Numbered from the stretch's first letter, positions 1 through 7,463 are shown. The stretch is DNA of 61,575 nucleotides from a virus (IMGVR_UViG_3300032081_000734:1-61575), one strand, 5' to 3'. Program-made: numbers and translations. The notes: generated by a model from the sequence alone, not told the origin.

Positions 1-17
1 TTCGTGTCCGTTGATGA

Positions 18-494
18 TCATGAGTTGTTCTCTAAAATAGTTCCTTTTAGGTTAGCACCCTCAAGGTCAGCACCCTCAAGGTTAACACCCACAAGGAAAG
101 CATTCTTAAGGTTAGCACTCACAAGGAAAGCGCCCTCAAGGTTAGCGCCCCAAAGGTCAGCACTCCTAAGATTAGCATAACTTAAGTCAGCACCCCTAAG
201 GTTAGCAAACCTAAGATAAGCATCCTCAAGGTCAGCAGCCTCAAGGTTAGCGTCCACAAGGCAAGCATCCACAAGGCAAGCATCCCTAAGATCAGCACCT
301 TCAAGGTCAGCACCAAGAAGATTAGCCTCCCTAAGGGAAGCATCCCTAAGATTGGCCCCCTTAAGATTAGCACCCCTTAGGTCAACACCCCTAAGATCAG
401 CGTACCTAAGGTTAGCACCCCTAAGGTCAATGCCCCTAAGGTCAGCCCACCTAAGGTCAGCACCTGGTTCGATTGCGTACCCGTTGATTTTCAT
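18..494 (-). CDS. Pentapeptide-repeat protein
   Basis: A 158-residue protein made almost entirely of tandem five-residue repeats of the type A(D/N)LxG, about 28 copies from residue 11 to the C-terminus. Such repeats fold into a right-handed quadrilateral beta-helix. The frame is open to 590, but I chose the ATG at 492-494 because it gives a short natural lead-in (MKINGYAIEPG) and because a TATAAT-like box and a terminator sit just upstream. No signal peptide or membrane segment is visible. Cyanobacteria and their phages carry many such proteins, mostly of unknown role; some relatives mimic DNA and inhibit gyrase, but nothing here shows that. At DNA level the gene looks like a 15-base tandem repeat. 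It is the last gene of the window and seems to form its own transcript. Confidence 0.9.
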   Translation of the reverse strand: MKINGYAIEPGADLRWADLRGIDLRGANLRYADLRGVDLRGANLKGANLRDASLREANLLGADLEGADLRDACLVDACLVDANLEAADLEDAYLRFANLRGADLSYANLRSADLWGANLEGAFLVSANLKNAFLVGVNLEGADLEGANLKGTILENNS

Positions 495-518
495 ATTGTG
501 TTTGTTTTGTATGAAGTC

Positions 519-547
519 ATTATACAATAAAAAACCACCCCTGTGAT
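519..547 (-). promoter_or_regulatory. Possible sigma70-type promoter of the pentapeptide gene
   Basis: On the minus strand a perfect TATAAT (519-524) lies 24 bases upstream of the pentapeptide ATG. At 17-base spacing the -35 would be ATCACA (542-547), four of six matches to TTGACA. The -35 overlaps the terminator of the preceding operon, so one transcript would end as the next begins. Confidence 0.45.
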
Positions 548-557
548 GGAGTGGTGG
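529..557 (-). terminator. Rho-independent terminator after the gp45 operon
   Basis: Read on the minus strand, a CCACC/GGTGG stem (553-557 with 535-539) is followed by a run of T (529-534). It lies 18 bases beyond the stop of the 89-residue gene that follows gp45. Confidence 0.6.
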
Positions 558-574
558 ACGGTTTGGGAAGTGGT

Positions 575-844
575 TTAGAGAGCATCCCATTGATCACCCA
601 GAGTAGAGGTTTGACAGAGAAGAGGATGATCCAAAGAGCCAGAAGATATGAGGGGACGGGTTTGAGGTTGTTCATTGTCGTTCCAATGGCGGATTACTCC
701 GCTAATAATAAAACAGTTAGTGACAAGATAAGAGAGGGCAATGATAGACCGTACACCAGCTACGTAATTGTCGTAAGGTTTGGTTTTGTCATCGGAAAAA
801 CTCCCTAAGGAGTATTTCCAAATACGTGCCACTCTCTTCATCAT
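575..844 (-). CDS. Small predicted membrane protein downstream of gp45
   Basis: An 89-residue protein starting MMKR. It has a charged N-terminus with several Lys/Arg/Asp, then one hydrophobic segment at about residues 31-51 (IIALSYLVTNCFIISGVI), then a polar tail. One transmembrane helix is likely. The start codon overlaps the gp45 stop in an ATGA arrangement, so it is translationally coupled to the clamp gene. I do not recognise a named family; similar short proteins seem common beside gp45 in T4-like cyanophages, but that is from memory. Function unknown. The gene ends just before a terminator. Confidence 0.75.
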   Translation of the reverse strand: MMKRVARIWKYSLGSFSDDKTKPYDNYVAGVRSIIALSYLVTNCFIISGVIRHWNDNEQPQTRPLISSGSLDHPLLCQTSTLGDQWDAL

Positions 845-1521
845 CCATTATAGACCGAATCTGGTTCAAGTGCAATGAAGTAATCAAGTTCCTGCGACTC
901 AACTGTGTTTGTAAACTTTGATAAACACTTGCTAGAGATGGTGACTGTATAGTTTCCAGGAAGAATCTTGATGTTCTCAACTTTGAAGTTAAAACTGAAT
1001 TGCTTTTCAGTCTCACCAACTACAATTGAGTGATCATTTGAAGTATCATTCTTCTTGTCACGAACTGAAAGACGAACTACACCAGCGTCACCAATGACTG
1101 CAAGATCAGGCAGATCAAGAGTATTAGCTGCCTGTAGAAGTTGACTCAAATGACTTTGATTGATCTGAAATGTAATGTCTTCACTAGGAAGATTGAGTTG
1201 CTTCTCTGGAGGAGATACGATTACATTAGGATCTGCAAAGAAGTAACGTGAACGATTACGTCCTTCCCTGATAGTGACATAGTTATCTTCTTTGAAATCA
1301 AGTTCAGGATCTTGATGCAAACGAAGAACTTTTAAGAACTGTGGTAGATCGTAGATAGCAAAGTCTTTAGGAAACTCTTCTTCAACTTCAGCTTCTGCTA
1401 GGATGTTCTTCATCACTGAAATAGTGCGAAGTTTATTACCCTGCTTAACTAAGATAGATTGATTGATATCCGAATAGTTGCTGAGGATAGCAATGGTCTG
1501 TTTGGAAAGTTTCATATTCAT
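841..1521 (-). CDS. 45: gp45 sliding clamp (DNA polymerase processivity factor)
   Basis: A 226-residue protein of the size of T4 gp45 (228). It begins MNMKLSKQT; T4 gp45 begins MKLSK, so Met3 at 1515 is an equally good start, while the ATG at 1521 overlaps the preceding stop as ATGA. Further matches to T4 are the DFAIYDL segment near residue 53, a PGNYTVTISSK segment and the C-terminal YFIALEPDS. gp45 is a trimeric ring that tethers the replicative polymerase to DNA; in T4 it also activates late promoters together with gp55 and gp33. The loader genes (44, 62) and polymerase (43) are not in the window, so the T4 replication cluster is split here. Confidence 0.95.
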   Translation of the reverse strand: MNMKLSKQTIAILSNYSDINQSILVKQGNKLRTISVMKNILAEAEVEEEFPKDFAIYDLPQFLKVLRLHQDPELDFKEDNYVTIREGRNRSRYFFADPNVIVSPPEKQLNLPSEDITFQINQSHLSQLLQAANTLDLPDLAVIGDAGVVRLSVRDKKNDTSNDHSIVVGETEKQFSFNFKVENIKILPGNYTVTISSKCLSKFTNTVESQELDYFIALEPDSVYNG

Positions 1522-1967
1522 TGAGGGTAGGTTTCACGGGTGGCGTTCTGATCATTGAAATGTAGCAGAAGCACAGCATAATGCAAGATCTTCATGATAT
1601 CACGACGGGCAGTGCCCTTCTTGTCGTATCGTGATGCGTACTTGAGGATATTGGATCGACAGAATGGTTCCCCATCACCACAGGCTTCAATAAGATCAAG
1701 AGTTTGAATCTTATCACTTCCAGCAGAGTAGTGCTGGTTATATGTGCCAGCAATATACTCTTGAAGTTCTTTAAGTATGGCATCTTCACTATACTTAAAA
1801 CGATTATCTTTTTTTATCTTTTCAGTCAGAGTATCAGTAAAGGTAGAAGAAAATTGGTCATATGTTTCATTTGCAAGTTTATCTAGGGGATCATCATTAA
1901 GAATGATTTTGTCTTCATCATTGTTGTTCATCATTTCTTCGTAAAGCAGACTCCAAGAGTTGGTCAT
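1518..1967 (-). CDS. DUF3310-type protein
   Basis: A 149-residue protein. The C-terminal half has the pattern I associate with the DUF3310 phage family: YNQHYSAG at about residue 77, then IQTLDLIEACGDG, FCRSNILKYASRYDKKGT and a DIMKILHYAVLLLHF helix. The N-terminal 70 residues are acidic and low in recognisable features. The family is widespread in tailed phages beside replication and nucleotide genes; the helical pattern resembles MazG-like folds, but I see no proven catalytic site. An AGGTG ribosome-binding site stands just before the ATG at 1967. It overlaps gp45 (ATGA) and belongs to the same transcript. Function unknown. Confidence 0.8.
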   Translation of the reverse strand: MTNSWSLLYEEMMNNNDEDKIILNDDPLDKLANETYDQFSSTFTDTLTEKIKKDNRFKYSEDAILKELQEYIAGTYNQHYSAGSDKIQTLDLIEACGDGEPFCRSNILKYASRYDKKGTARRDIMKILHYAVLLLHFNDQNATRETYPQ

Positions 1968-1970
1968 ATT

Positions 1971-2537
1971 CTACACCTCTTTCCATAAAAAAGCAAGTGT
2001 TTTTCTTTCGTGTATAGCAAATCTATTTGGAGCTAGTCCTCTGTGTTCTAAGTGACCATTTAATAGAACAGCACAATTAGGAATATATGGCAGTGTAATG
2101 TAGTCATCTCCACTTTGAATTTCTATGTGGCCACCCCAAGTTGAATCCCAGTCAAACTCAGTAAAGACAACACATGTCCAGATTTTAATAGTAGAATCCT
2201 CAGCATCATTATGAAATGCAGAGTCTTGGCCGTGAAAATGAATGTTAGTGTTGACCCTACAGAGTTCCAAATCTCTTTTCAAAATCTTTTGAACTTTGAG
2301 TTTGGCAGTAGTTGCAGATTTGATAAGTTGAAAATTTGTACTGTAGGACCAGTTATCTGTATGATCATGAGTACACATGAGTTCACCAAATAATGGATCA
2401 GTGCGGTTTTGATGTTTGTCAAAAACCCACTGAGAATATTCTGGCAAAAACTCTGTAACAACATCATTAAACATATCATCACTAAAGATATTTTTAATAT
2501 ACCATACCTCTGGTGCTTTTTGAGATACTTCCATCAT
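1971..2537 (-). CDS. 2-oxoglutarate/Fe(II)-dependent oxygenase-like protein
   Basis: A 188-residue protein with the double-stranded beta-helix pattern of 2OG-Fe(II) oxygenases: HND (His109, Asp111) as the HxD iron ligands, a GGHIEIQSG turn, and a distal His165 in GHLEHRG, with basic residues at 172 and 178 as candidate 2-oxoglutarate contacts. Family members hydroxylate protein side chains, lipids or nucleobases; the substrate cannot be told from sequence. Such genes are frequent in marine T4-like phages, often near structural genes; here it lies between an AAA+ ATPase and the clamp gene, 6 bases after the ATPase stop, so it is probably co-transcribed. ATG at 2537, with a second ATG directly after. 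Confidence 0.8.
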   Translation of the reverse strand: MMEVSQKAPEVWYIKNIFSDDMFNDVVTEFLPEYSQWVFDKHQNRTDPLFGELMCTHDHTDNWSYSTNFQLIKSATTAKLKVQKILKRDLELCRVNTNIHFHGQDSAFHNDAEDSTIKIWTCVVFTEFDWDSTWGGHIEIQSGDDYITLPYIPNCAVLLNGHLEHRGLAPNRFAIHERKTLAFLWKEV

Positions 2538-2543
2538 TTTATA

Positions 2544-3623
2544 TCAGAAGTTAGTAGTGTTGTCAATTGTATCGATGCTACCATCAGATGCCATTTGGAA
2601 GTCAGCATCAACTTTGTCATAGAGTTCCAAGAATGCTTGCTTGGTTTCGTCATCAAAACGATTCAGACAAACTTGAATTGCTTTTGCCTTATCACTAAAG
2701 ATCATATAGGCTCGAACAATATGAACTAAACGACGTGTACTGATCACTTCTTCAACACCTCCGTCAAAGAATGTTTTACGGATGATGTCTGCCCAATCTA
2801 CAAGATTCTTACAGAATTGAGTATCATCAATCATAGAAGAAAGAATCTTTTGTTCTGTTGCAGGATGAGGATACTCCTGTTCAAATGTTACAGGGAACCT
2901 CTCAAGGAAAGCTTCATTAAGAACATTGGTTCCAATAAACCGACCATCCTCAGATCCCTTACCTTTAGTATTAGCAGTAGCAATGATGTTGAAACCAGCA
3001 GCAGGTTTTACATACTTACTAATCTTCTTCAAGAAGACACCTTTGCCTTCAAGGATAGATTGGAGACAGAGGATTTTATTCGATGCAAGGTCAACCTCAT
3101 CTAGAAGCAACACAGCTCCACGTTCCAAAGCTTCGATGACAGGACCATTATGCCAAACAGTTTCGCCGTTAACAAGACGGAACCCACCAATAAGATCATC
3201 CTCGTCGGTTTCAATGGTAATGTTTACCCGAATCAATTCCCTATTTAGAGCAGCACATACTTGCTCCACAGAGAAAGTTTTACCATTACCAGAAAGACCA
3301 GTAATGAACGTTGGATAAAAACTACGAGAGTTAATAATTTTTTTAAGATCTTTAAAGTTCCCGAACGGGACAAAACTATCATCTTTGGCAGGAATAAGAT
3401 TCATTTCTTCCCGTTCGGGAAATTGAGTTTCTAGTTGATCCCGTACTTCGTCAACAGTCAGGTTCCACTTACCACGGCCAACTTTACGATCAGCAAGTTT
3501 ACTAGTGATAGTTTGATAACTAACTCCATTTAGTGCAGACCATGCACGTAAATCTCCAGAAGAAATGTTGTCTCCATAGATTTGCTGAAGAGATGAAACG
3601 ATGTACTCGGAAGAAATTGACAT
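2544..3623 (-). CDS. cobS: CobS/MoxR-like AAA+ ATPase
   Basis: A 359-residue protein from the ATG at 3623 (the open frame runs further up, but the upstream residues look random). Walker A GLSGNGKT is at residues 109-116, Walker B VLLLDEVDL near 171-179, the sensor-1 strand IIATANT near 213-219, and a candidate arginine finger in LERF near 240-243. This is the MoxR/CobS branch of AAA+ proteins. In bacteria CobS is one subunit of cobaltochelatase; cyanophage genes annotated cobS are a hallmark of the group, but no CobN or other cobalamin gene is present here. MoxR ATPases work with VWA-domain partners, and exactly such a gene lies immediately upstream (3701-5872). I infer a protein-remodelling pair rather than cobalt insertion. 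Confidence 0.88.
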   Translation of the reverse strand: MSISSEYIVSSLQQIYGDNISSGDLRAWSALNGVSYQTITSKLADRKVGRGKWNLTVDEVRDQLETQFPEREEMNLIPAKDDSFVPFGNFKDLKKIINSRSFYPTFITGLSGNGKTFSVEQVCAALNRELIRVNITIETDEDDLIGGFRLVNGETVWHNGPVIEALERGAVLLLDEVDLASNKILCLQSILEGKGVFLKKISKYVKPAAGFNIIATANTKGKGSEDGRFIGTNVLNEAFLERFPVTFEQEYPHPATEQKILSSMIDDTQFCKNLVDWADIIRKTFFDGGVEEVISTRRLVHIVRAYMIFSDKAKAIQVCLNRFDDETKQAFLELYDKVDADFQMASDGSIDTIDNTTNF

Positions 3624-3683
3624 TGATGGTTTGTTTGATGTACTTATTATAACGGATGATGGGTGGGAATGGAGGCGTGGCCG

Positions 3684-3699
3684 CCAGTTCCCCAACTGG
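3684..3699 (-). other. Hairpin between the VWA and AAA+ genes
   Basis: A perfect six-base stem CCAGTT/AACTGG with a CCCC loop (GGGG on the transcript) stands immediately after the stop of the VWA gene and 60 bases before the AAA+ start. No T-run follows, so it is not a standard terminator; it could be a processing or attenuation site that sets the ratio of the two proteins. Confidence 0.4.
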
Positions 3700-3700
3700 T

Positions 3701-5872
3701 TCAGCAGACAAGGGAGATGAATTCTGAAAGAACTTTCTTGTTCATTTTCTTGGAGTTTAAAGACTTCTTGAATGCACTTCGGATTTGACCTTTAGTTGCT
3801 TTGTCTTTAACTTCAAATTCAGAATTCTGGGAAAGTCCATTTGAGGAGAGCCCAAAGTATGCAGTGTATCCTACATCTTTCATAGCAAAACTACGATTCT
3901 TTTTCCAAGATTTTTCAGCATCAAGAAACTCGTCAGAGTTTAGATACATACGCATGAACTTCCATGCTTCGCGAGGAGCAAGAACACGAATACCAATAAA
4001 GTTAATATCTGGATAACGATCACGAAGATTATTCAAAAGAGTTTCCGTGAACTTATGATACCCATAACCAAAAGAATAGGTCCTGCCAAGTTTACGATCA
4101 CGAAGGAAAGTTGCATTAGGATAAACAGACCTAGTGCCAATAAAACTTTCTGCTTTATTGTATGCATATGAAATTTCAACGTGACGATTTAGTGGATGAG
4201 CTTCACCATCAGTCAAAATAACACATTGAACTTTTTCAAGTTTGTTTTTCTTTTTAAAGTCTGGAAGAATTTGATTTAGGCAAACAATTGCTTCATTGAG
4301 AGGTGTTCCAGATAATCCAGCCATAGTTGGAACATCATACATGCTAGATCTATTACTGTATGCATAACAAAGTCTCCAGATATTTTTCATGCAATTTTCA
4401 AACTCAGAAGTTTTGATTCTGCTACTAATCATGTTAAGTAGATTAAAGTCTTTACTGACTTGTAGAATGCCATCTTTCAATTCATAAGATGGATCTGGAA
4501 TCTTAAAATACCCCTGATGGTTAGGATCAGGTTCTCTCCAGTTAGTAGTAAATGCATAGACTTCAAAAGGAATATTAGTTTTCTTACAAAACCAAATCAA
4601 GTTGAATAGTTGCTTGATGGTATCCAAAAGAGTTTCTGACATTGAACCACTCCAATCAAGAACAAACACCAGGCCATGGTTCTTACCATCAGCAAGAGTT
4701 GTAACTTTCTTAAAAAGATCTTCGCTGTACTTATAACTGTATAGTTTGGAGCAATCTAAAACTCCAGTGCGAGAAGTGGTTGCTCGGGAATAAGAAGCAG
4801 CAGATTTTTTACATTCAAATTCTTTTACAAGATAAGTAACTTCTTTCTGAGCAGATTTTTTAAATAAGTTATACTGATTATCAGATACTCTATAGAGATT
4901 AACTGGAGTCCTTTCATACGCTATATGTCTATTATCAGATTCTTCTTGCATATCTGCAAAAGATTTGTTTAGATATTCATGAAACTTTGCAGCATCTATA
5001 ATGATTTTATCAAGATCAAGTTTTGGAAGTTCAACATAATTATTCTCAATAGAGGAATGATCAATGAGATCTTCAATATTTTTATCGAAAGCTGCATCAG
5101 TCTTAACTTCTGGTTCATTATCAGAGGGTTGATCTTCATGCTGATAACTTGGAGTATCAAGATCTGCAATCCCTTTTTCATTATCATCTTCACGACGTTC
5201 TGCTTCCTCCAGCATTTCTTCGTGAGTCATACTATCACCTTCACCCTGCTGATCACTATCCTGTTGACCATTAGGATTTCCATTTTGTGATGCTGGTTTT
5301 AGATCTTCAGAATCATTCTCTTGAGATTCTTTACAATACTTATAAAGATCTTCAGACACGTTAAGAACATCGTCAAATGTTTCACAATTTGAGATTGCTT
5401 TGATTAGGAGATCCTCATCATCATTAGTAAAAGGAATATCAATATAGTTTCCAATTTTGAAGTATAAATTTGCACGATCTGCAAGATTCATTTTACCGAT
5501 ATCTTCACCTTCAACTTCAAAAAAATCTTCATCTGAAAGTTCTTGATAACCAGAGAAGAAAGTTTTAGATAGGCCACCATAACGACGCTTCATCATCTTT
5601 TCAATGCGAGCATCTTCAACAATATTTACGAAAGATGGTGGAATATCTCTGTCTTTGATCCAATCTACATCTGGTGTATACAATGCATGGCCCACTTCAT
5701 GACCAACCAAAAGATCATAAACGATATTAGACGCCTTTTCCCACATAGGAAGAGTCAAAACTCTTGTGTGAACGTTAAAGCAAGCAGTACGAACGTTCTT
5801 ATGCTCAACAACCAGATCTTCAGTTGCTAGAAGTTTGGCAAGTTGTCCTTTGACTTCGTGAGAGACTGCCAT
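3701..5872 (-). CDS. CobT-like VWA-domain protein with HExxH zinc-peptidase motif
   Basis: A 723-residue protein from MAVSHEVKG (ATG at 5872). Parts in order: an N-terminal region with HEVGH at residues 58-62, the HExxH signature of zinc metallopeptidases; a strongly acidic linker around 200-280; then a C-terminal von Willebrand A domain with the metal-dependent adhesion motif DWSGS near residue 404 and later TDGE (LTDGEAHPL). The acidic linker followed by a VWA domain is the layout of CobT, the partner of CobS. The AAA+ gene follows after 77 bases, so the two likely form an ATPase/adaptor machine. The metal-peptidase motif is absent from classical CobT as far as I recall. Proteolytic activity is inferred from the motif only. 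Confidence 0.85.
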   Translation of the reverse strand: MAVSHEVKGQLAKLLATEDLVVEHKNVRTACFNVHTRVLTLPMWEKASNIVYDLLVGHEVGHALYTPDVDWIKDRDIPPSFVNIVEDARIEKMMKRRYGGLSKTFFSGYQELSDEDFFEVEGEDIGKMNLADRANLYFKIGNYIDIPFTNDDEDLLIKAISNCETFDDVLNVSEDLYKYCKESQENDSEDLKPASQNGNPNGQQDSDQQGEGDSMTHEEMLEEAERREDDNEKGIADLDTPSYQHEDQPSDNEPEVKTDAAFDKNIEDLIDHSSIENNYVELPKLDLDKIIIDAAKFHEYLNKSFADMQEESDNRHIAYERTPVNLYRVSDNQYNLFKKSAQKEVTYLVKEFECKKSAASYSRATTSRTGVLDCSKLYSYKYSEDLFKKVTTLADGKNHGLVFVLDWSGSMSETLLDTIKQLFNLIWFCKKTNIPFEVYAFTTNWREPDPNHQGYFKIPDPSYELKDGILQVSKDFNLLNMISSRIKTSEFENCMKNIWRLCYAYSNRSSMYDVPTMAGLSGTPLNEAIVCLNQILPDFKKKNKLEKVQCVILTDGEAHPLNRHVEISYAYNKAESFIGTRSVYPNATFLRDRKLGRTYSFGYGYHKFTETLLNNLRDRYPDINFIGIRVLAPREAWKFMRMYLNSDEFLDAEKSWKKNRSFAMKDVGYTAYFGLSSNGLSQNSEFEVKDKATKGQIRSAFKKSLNSKKMNKKVLSEFISLVC

Positions 5873-5900
5873 TGATTTGTTTCGTATGAACGTAGTATAC

Positions 5901-5927
5901 AAAAGAACCTCGCTTTTTGGGCGAGGT
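5901..5927 (-). terminator. Terminator of the gp55-to-glutaredoxin operon
   Basis: On the minus strand a seven-base stem ACCTCGC/GCGAGGT (5921-5927 with 5907-5913), loop CCAAAAA, is followed by TTCTTTT. It lies between the glutaredoxin-like gene (stop 6013) and the VWA gene (start 5872), and closes the long operon that begins at gp55. The 85 bases between it and 6013 hold no gene I would defend. Confidence 0.75.
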
Positions 5928-6012
5928 ACTGTGACACTTTTTAAAGTGGTTTAGGGATTGTCGCCTTGCTCGGAGTCTTCCTTTGCAAGTGCCTTTACCA
6001 TGTTTGTCTTTC

Positions 6013-6276
6013 TTAGAGTGATGTTGCCAGTTCGGGACTTTCATTGAGTAAATGGTTCTCCTTTAGGAAGTGTAGCACATCTTTCAGTCCACCGATATGT
6101 TTAGCATCAATGGAAGCCTGTGGATATTCTGCATTAGATCCAAACTCTGATTCAAATGCTCTTTGAGTAAAATGATTATTTAGTTTATACTCCAAAAATT
6201 CTCCACCGATTGACTTAAGAAGCATGGCCAAACGCTCACACTCTTGGTTTCCGTTGGTGTAAATTACTGTTGTCAT
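6013..6276 (-). CDS. Glutaredoxin-like protein lacking the CxxC motif
   Basis: An 87-residue protein of glutaredoxin size. It opens with a beta strand MTTVIYTNG followed by NQECERLAMLLKSIG, the place of the CPYC active site in glutaredoxins; here only one Cys remains, shifted to GNQEC. A YPQ segment near residue 50 could be the cis-proline loop that binds glutathione, and GG follows near residue 63, as in the family's GGxxD turn. Fold assignment is therefore moderate and redox activity doubtful; it may be a binding protein. The ATG overlaps the preceding stop (ATGA). Last gene before the terminator at about 5910. Confidence 0.65.
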   Translation of the reverse strand: MTTVIYTNGNQECERLAMLLKSIGGEFLEYKLNNHFTQRAFESEFGSNAEYPQASIDAKHIGGLKDVLHFLKENHLLNESPELATSL

Positions 6277-6464
6277 TTGTTTTCTTTGTAAGTGATAGTA
6301 ATTTGGTTGTACACTTCGTCTCTATTGTCGCTATTGTAGATACGACAACGGTCCACTTTAGCATCTAATATATTTACAATATTATCTAGTTGCCATTCAG
6401 TTATATATTTTTTGAAACCATCATCCATCCAATTTTTATTAGATCCTGGTGTGTTAAATTCCAT
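6273..6464 (-). CDS. Hypothetical protein, 63 residues
   Basis: A short polar protein (MEFNTPGSNKNWMDDGFKK start) without a recognised motif. It is supported by context: its ATG overlaps the purS stop (TAATG) and its stop overlaps the next start (ATGA), as at almost every junction in this operon. Function unknown. Confidence 0.65.
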   Translation of the reverse strand: MEFNTPGSNKNWMDDGFKKYITEWQLDNIVNILDAKVDRCRIYNSDNRDEVYNQITITYKENK

Positions 6465-6739
6465 TACTGAATACCTTTAGGAAATTCTTCAATCTCAGTC
6501 AATTCATAGTCCCAGTCTTCCATGACTGTATTGGCATAGAAACGATCAGAAAGCATTTCGATTTCTTTCTCGGCATACTCTCTGGTCGGTGCTTCCAACC
6601 AAATATCAATTACCTTACCAAGTCTAAGTTTCTTGATATTCAACTCAGACAATCGTCTACTACCATCTCTCACAGCATTACCTGGTGAGTCATCAACCTG
6701 TGATCGTAATCGGATGAATACTAGTGCTTTAAATTTCAT
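6464..6739 (-). CDS. purS: PurS, small subunit of phosphoribosylformylglycinamidine synthase
   Basis: A 91-residue protein, close to the 80-90 usual for PurS. Matching features are a first strand (KALVFIRLRS), the DSPGNAV turn with a following helix, RLGKVIDIWLEA in the middle, the REYAEKEIEMLSDRF helix and NTVMEDWDYEL at the end. In bacteria PurS bridges PurL and PurQ to channel ammonia during the fourth step of purine synthesis. No PurL, PurQ or other purine gene is in the window, so if it works it must join host subunits, presumably to raise purine flux for phage DNA. purS is known in T4-like cyanophages. Its ATG overlaps the upstream small gene (ATGA). Confidence 0.9.
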   Translation of the reverse strand: MKFKALVFIRLRSQVDDSPGNAVRDGSRRLSELNIKKLRLGKVIDIWLEAPTREYAEKEIEMLSDRFYANTVMEDWDYELTEIEEFPKGIQ

Positions 6740-6900
6740 AATCTTTCTCTCTCATCAAGTGCTTCATGAATAATTTCCTTTAACTCGATACGTTCTTCTG
6801 GTGTGAAAATTGTACGTGTCTTTACTGGCATAGGAGCATAGCTATTTGGATTCTTTGATTTACCAGGAAGACTCATTCCCTGTGTGTCAATTTTGTCCAT
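6736..6900 (-). CDS. Small hypothetical protein, 54 residues
   Basis: Reads MDKIDTQGMSLPGKSK..., has a Pro-rich middle and ends in a charged helix (TPEERIELKEIIHEALDERE). Its stop overlaps the purS start as ATGA, and its own start overlaps the zinc-ribbon gene by 14 bases. No family recognised. Coupling and helix-like composition argue that it is real. Confidence 0.6.
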   Translation of the reverse strand: MDKIDTQGMSLPGKSKNPNSYAPMPVKTRTIFTPEERIELKEIIHEALDERERL

Positions 6901-7039
6901 TATTCTTCTTTATCCAACAAGGTTTACATAACGAATTCTTGTATCTTTTCTCGGACGGGACATAGCATCCAACTTGAGGTGTTTGATTCGCTGGCACCAT
7001 TTTACCACATCCAACGCATTTTGTCTCCCACATCTTCAT
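6887..7039 (-). CDS. Small zinc-ribbon-like protein, 50 residues
   Basis: Begins MKMWETKCVGCGKMVPANQ and carries CVGC (residues 8-11) and CKPC (residues 38-41), the two-knuckle arrangement of a treble-clef or zinc-ribbon fold, plus a single Cys25. The C-terminus is basic (WIKKNNGQN). The ATG at 7039 overlaps the stop of the preceding 99-residue gene as ATGA. Zinc binding is inferred from Cys spacing; it may bind nucleic acid or protein. Confidence 0.65.
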   Translation of the reverse strand: MKMWETKCVGCGKMVPANQTPQVGCYVPSEKRYKNSLCKPCWIKKNNGQN

Positions 7040-7335
7040 ACTGTTCTCTCCAATCTATTTGTTGCTTGGTCGGGAAAGTCTCTTGGTCTACTATCACCAG
7101 CATTGTCAGTCCTAGGAGAACCTTCGTTAGCCTTCATAGTATGCTGATAGTTTGCTCTTGGATATCTAATACAGAATGGATCAGGCATCCAGTATGTTAC
7201 TTGCCATTCTTGATCAGGACATAACTCAAGATGCTTTTCTACACTATGAGAAAAACTACCGATTTGAATGTGGCCATCATGACTGACACATCTACCGTTG
7301 CCAACATCAACTAGGAATAGCATCTTGCTACTCAT
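7036..7335 (-). CDS. Hypothetical protein, 99 residues
   Basis: The first 65 residues look folded (MLFLVDVGNGRCVSHDG, later EWQVTYWMPDPFCIRYPR), while the last 35 are polar and probably disordered (SPRTDNAGDSRPRDFPDQ). It contains three Cys and several His but no recognised motif. It overlaps both neighbours by ATGA. Function unknown. Confidence 0.6.
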   Translation of the reverse strand: MSSKMLFLVDVGNGRCVSHDGHIQIGSFSHSVEKHLELCPDQEWQVTYWMPDPFCIRYPRANYQHTMKANEGSPRTDNAGDSRPRDFPDQATNRLERTV

Positions 7336-7463
7336 AATACTTCTTTCTCTGGATTGAGGTTCTTTACAAATTGCACTGGATTCTTTTCAGACTTATGAAC
7401 CCAATGATAGCGCATCATCTCGTAAATGGGATCCCATGTGGCGATACAGACATAATCAGTCAC
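7332..7463 (-). CDS. Small hypothetical protein with GTG start, 43 residues
   Basis: The frame is open to 7559, but that would overlap the preceding gene by about 100 bases. A strong GGAGG site stands five bases before a GTG at 7461-7463, which overlaps the preceding stop by eight bases; I take this as the start. The protein reads (M)TDYVCIATWDPIYEMMRYHW... with a high aromatic content. No family recognised. Confidence 0.6.
   Translation of the reverse strand: MTDYVCIATWDPIYEMMRYHWVHKSEKNPVQFVKNLNPEKEVL

Noticed and set aside
45-480. 15-base tandem repeats resembling a CRISPR or minisatellite
   Set aside because: They are in phase with a minus-strand frame coding for pentapeptide repeats; no spacers of CRISPR type occur.
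3644-3660. TATAAT-like box before the AAA+ ATPase gene
   Set aside because: No acceptable -35 at 16-18 bases; the gene is more likely expressed from the preceding VWA transcript.
2544-5872. Cobalamin biosynthesis operon
   Set aside because: Only CobS/CobT-like genes occur; no CobN or other corrin gene is seen, and the VWA protein has a peptidase motif.
5894-5899. TATACT box upstream of the VWA gene
   Set aside because: The matching -35 position lies in the terminator stem and does not resemble TTGACA.
5820-6044. Open minus-strand frame for a basic 74-residue protein (MKVPNWQHHSKKDKHGKG start)
   Set aside because: It would read through the terminator at 5901-5927 and 53 bases into the VWA gene; its AAGGAG is 13 bases from the ATG and lies in glutaredoxin-like coding sequence. 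A shorter real peptide cannot be excluded.
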